NCBI GenBank assembly: GCA_020434375.1
Contig: JAGRAY010000109.1
Span: 1-5,930, forward strand
Reading direction: 5' to 3'
DNA: 5,930 nt
From: Bdellovibrionales bacterium
Lineage (GTDB): Bacteria > Bdellovibrionota_G > JALEGL01 > JAGRAY01
Below the pieces are notes generated by a model. The model ran no database searches. It was given only the letters and a program-made list of their open reading frames with translations, and was not told where the DNA came from. Shown here one piece after another: positions 5,820 through 5,930 of the stretch (position 1 is the first letter of the stretch; each line of letters begins with the position of its first letter). Both the position numbers and the translations under genes were made by a program.

Positions 5820-5930
5820 TTTGAATCATGACTTCCTTTTGTTTTCGGCTCATTTTCTTAATTTTGGACTCGAGTTTTAACGCCTCTGATCGATTATCGC
5901 AATGCTTTAAAAACACACATACTTTAGGGG
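5812..5930 (-). CDS. GIY-YIG family nuclease-like protein (C-terminal end, partial)
   Basis: The minus strand is open from the window edge (first whole codon at 5928) to a TAA at 5812-5814, giving 38 residues. The segment RSEALKLESKIKKMSRKQKE, followed by VMIQNG, matches the C-terminal half of small GIY-YIG proteins of the YhbQ/UPF0213 type, in which a D-S-R-S-E-A-L-x-x-E-x-x-I-K-K-x-S-R-x-x-K pattern is highly conserved; the glutamate is the metal-binding catalytic residue of the fold. The GIY and YIG motifs would lie beyond the window. Members of this group are small, stand-alone, putative DNA-acting nucleases of mostly unknown role. The stop overlaps the ABC-F start by 8 bases (AATGGTTAA), so the two genes are probably co-transcribed, with the promoter outside the window. 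Confidence 0.8.
   Translation of the reverse strand, partial: PKVCVFLKHCDNRSEALKLESKIKKMSRKQKEVMIQNG

Overview
The window reads as moderately AT-rich chromosomal DNA from a Gram-negative bacterium. Two of its proteins carry Sec signal peptides and four cysteines each, which suggests envelope or periplasmic export. An affiliation with Bdellovibrio-like or other deltaproteobacterium-like lineages is only an impression from protein style; nothing here proves the taxon. No rRNA, tRNA, CRISPR array, insertion sequence or phage module is visible.

Layout from left to right. Bases 2-181 may hold the 3' end of a plus-strand gene. A minus-strand gene (219-1025) encodes an unrecognised exported protein. 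After a gap of about 290 bases comes a compact two-gene toxin-antitoxin operon on the plus strand: a ribbon-helix-helix antitoxin (1319-1567) and a MazF/PemK-family endoribonuclease toxin (1570-1911). A 342-base gap follows with hairpins, one of them terminator-like. Next is a second unrecognised exported protein (2254-2871), then a short-chain dehydrogenase of the YdfG type (2924-3703). The 208 bases between it and the converging ABC-F gene carry what looks like the truncated start of a nucleotidyltransferase gene (3747-3818). The right third is a minus-strand unit: the C-terminal end of a GIY-YIG family protein (5812-5930, cut by the window edge) overlaps by 8 bases the start of a full-length ABC-F ATPase (3912-5819).

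How the genes relate. The toxin and antitoxin clearly form one unit. The GIY-YIG protein and the ABC-F ATPase are very likely co-transcribed and possibly translationally coupled. The dehydrogenase lies 52 bases after the second exported protein and may be read with it, but no functional link is evident. The part from about 1030 to 3910, with a toxin-antitoxin pair, orphan exported protein, gene remnant and loose spacing, looks like an accessory stretch next to a more conserved housekeeping gene. No convincing new multi-gene system was found. The least explained items are the two orphan exported proteins, the apparently leaderless antitoxin start and the nucleotidyltransferase remnant.
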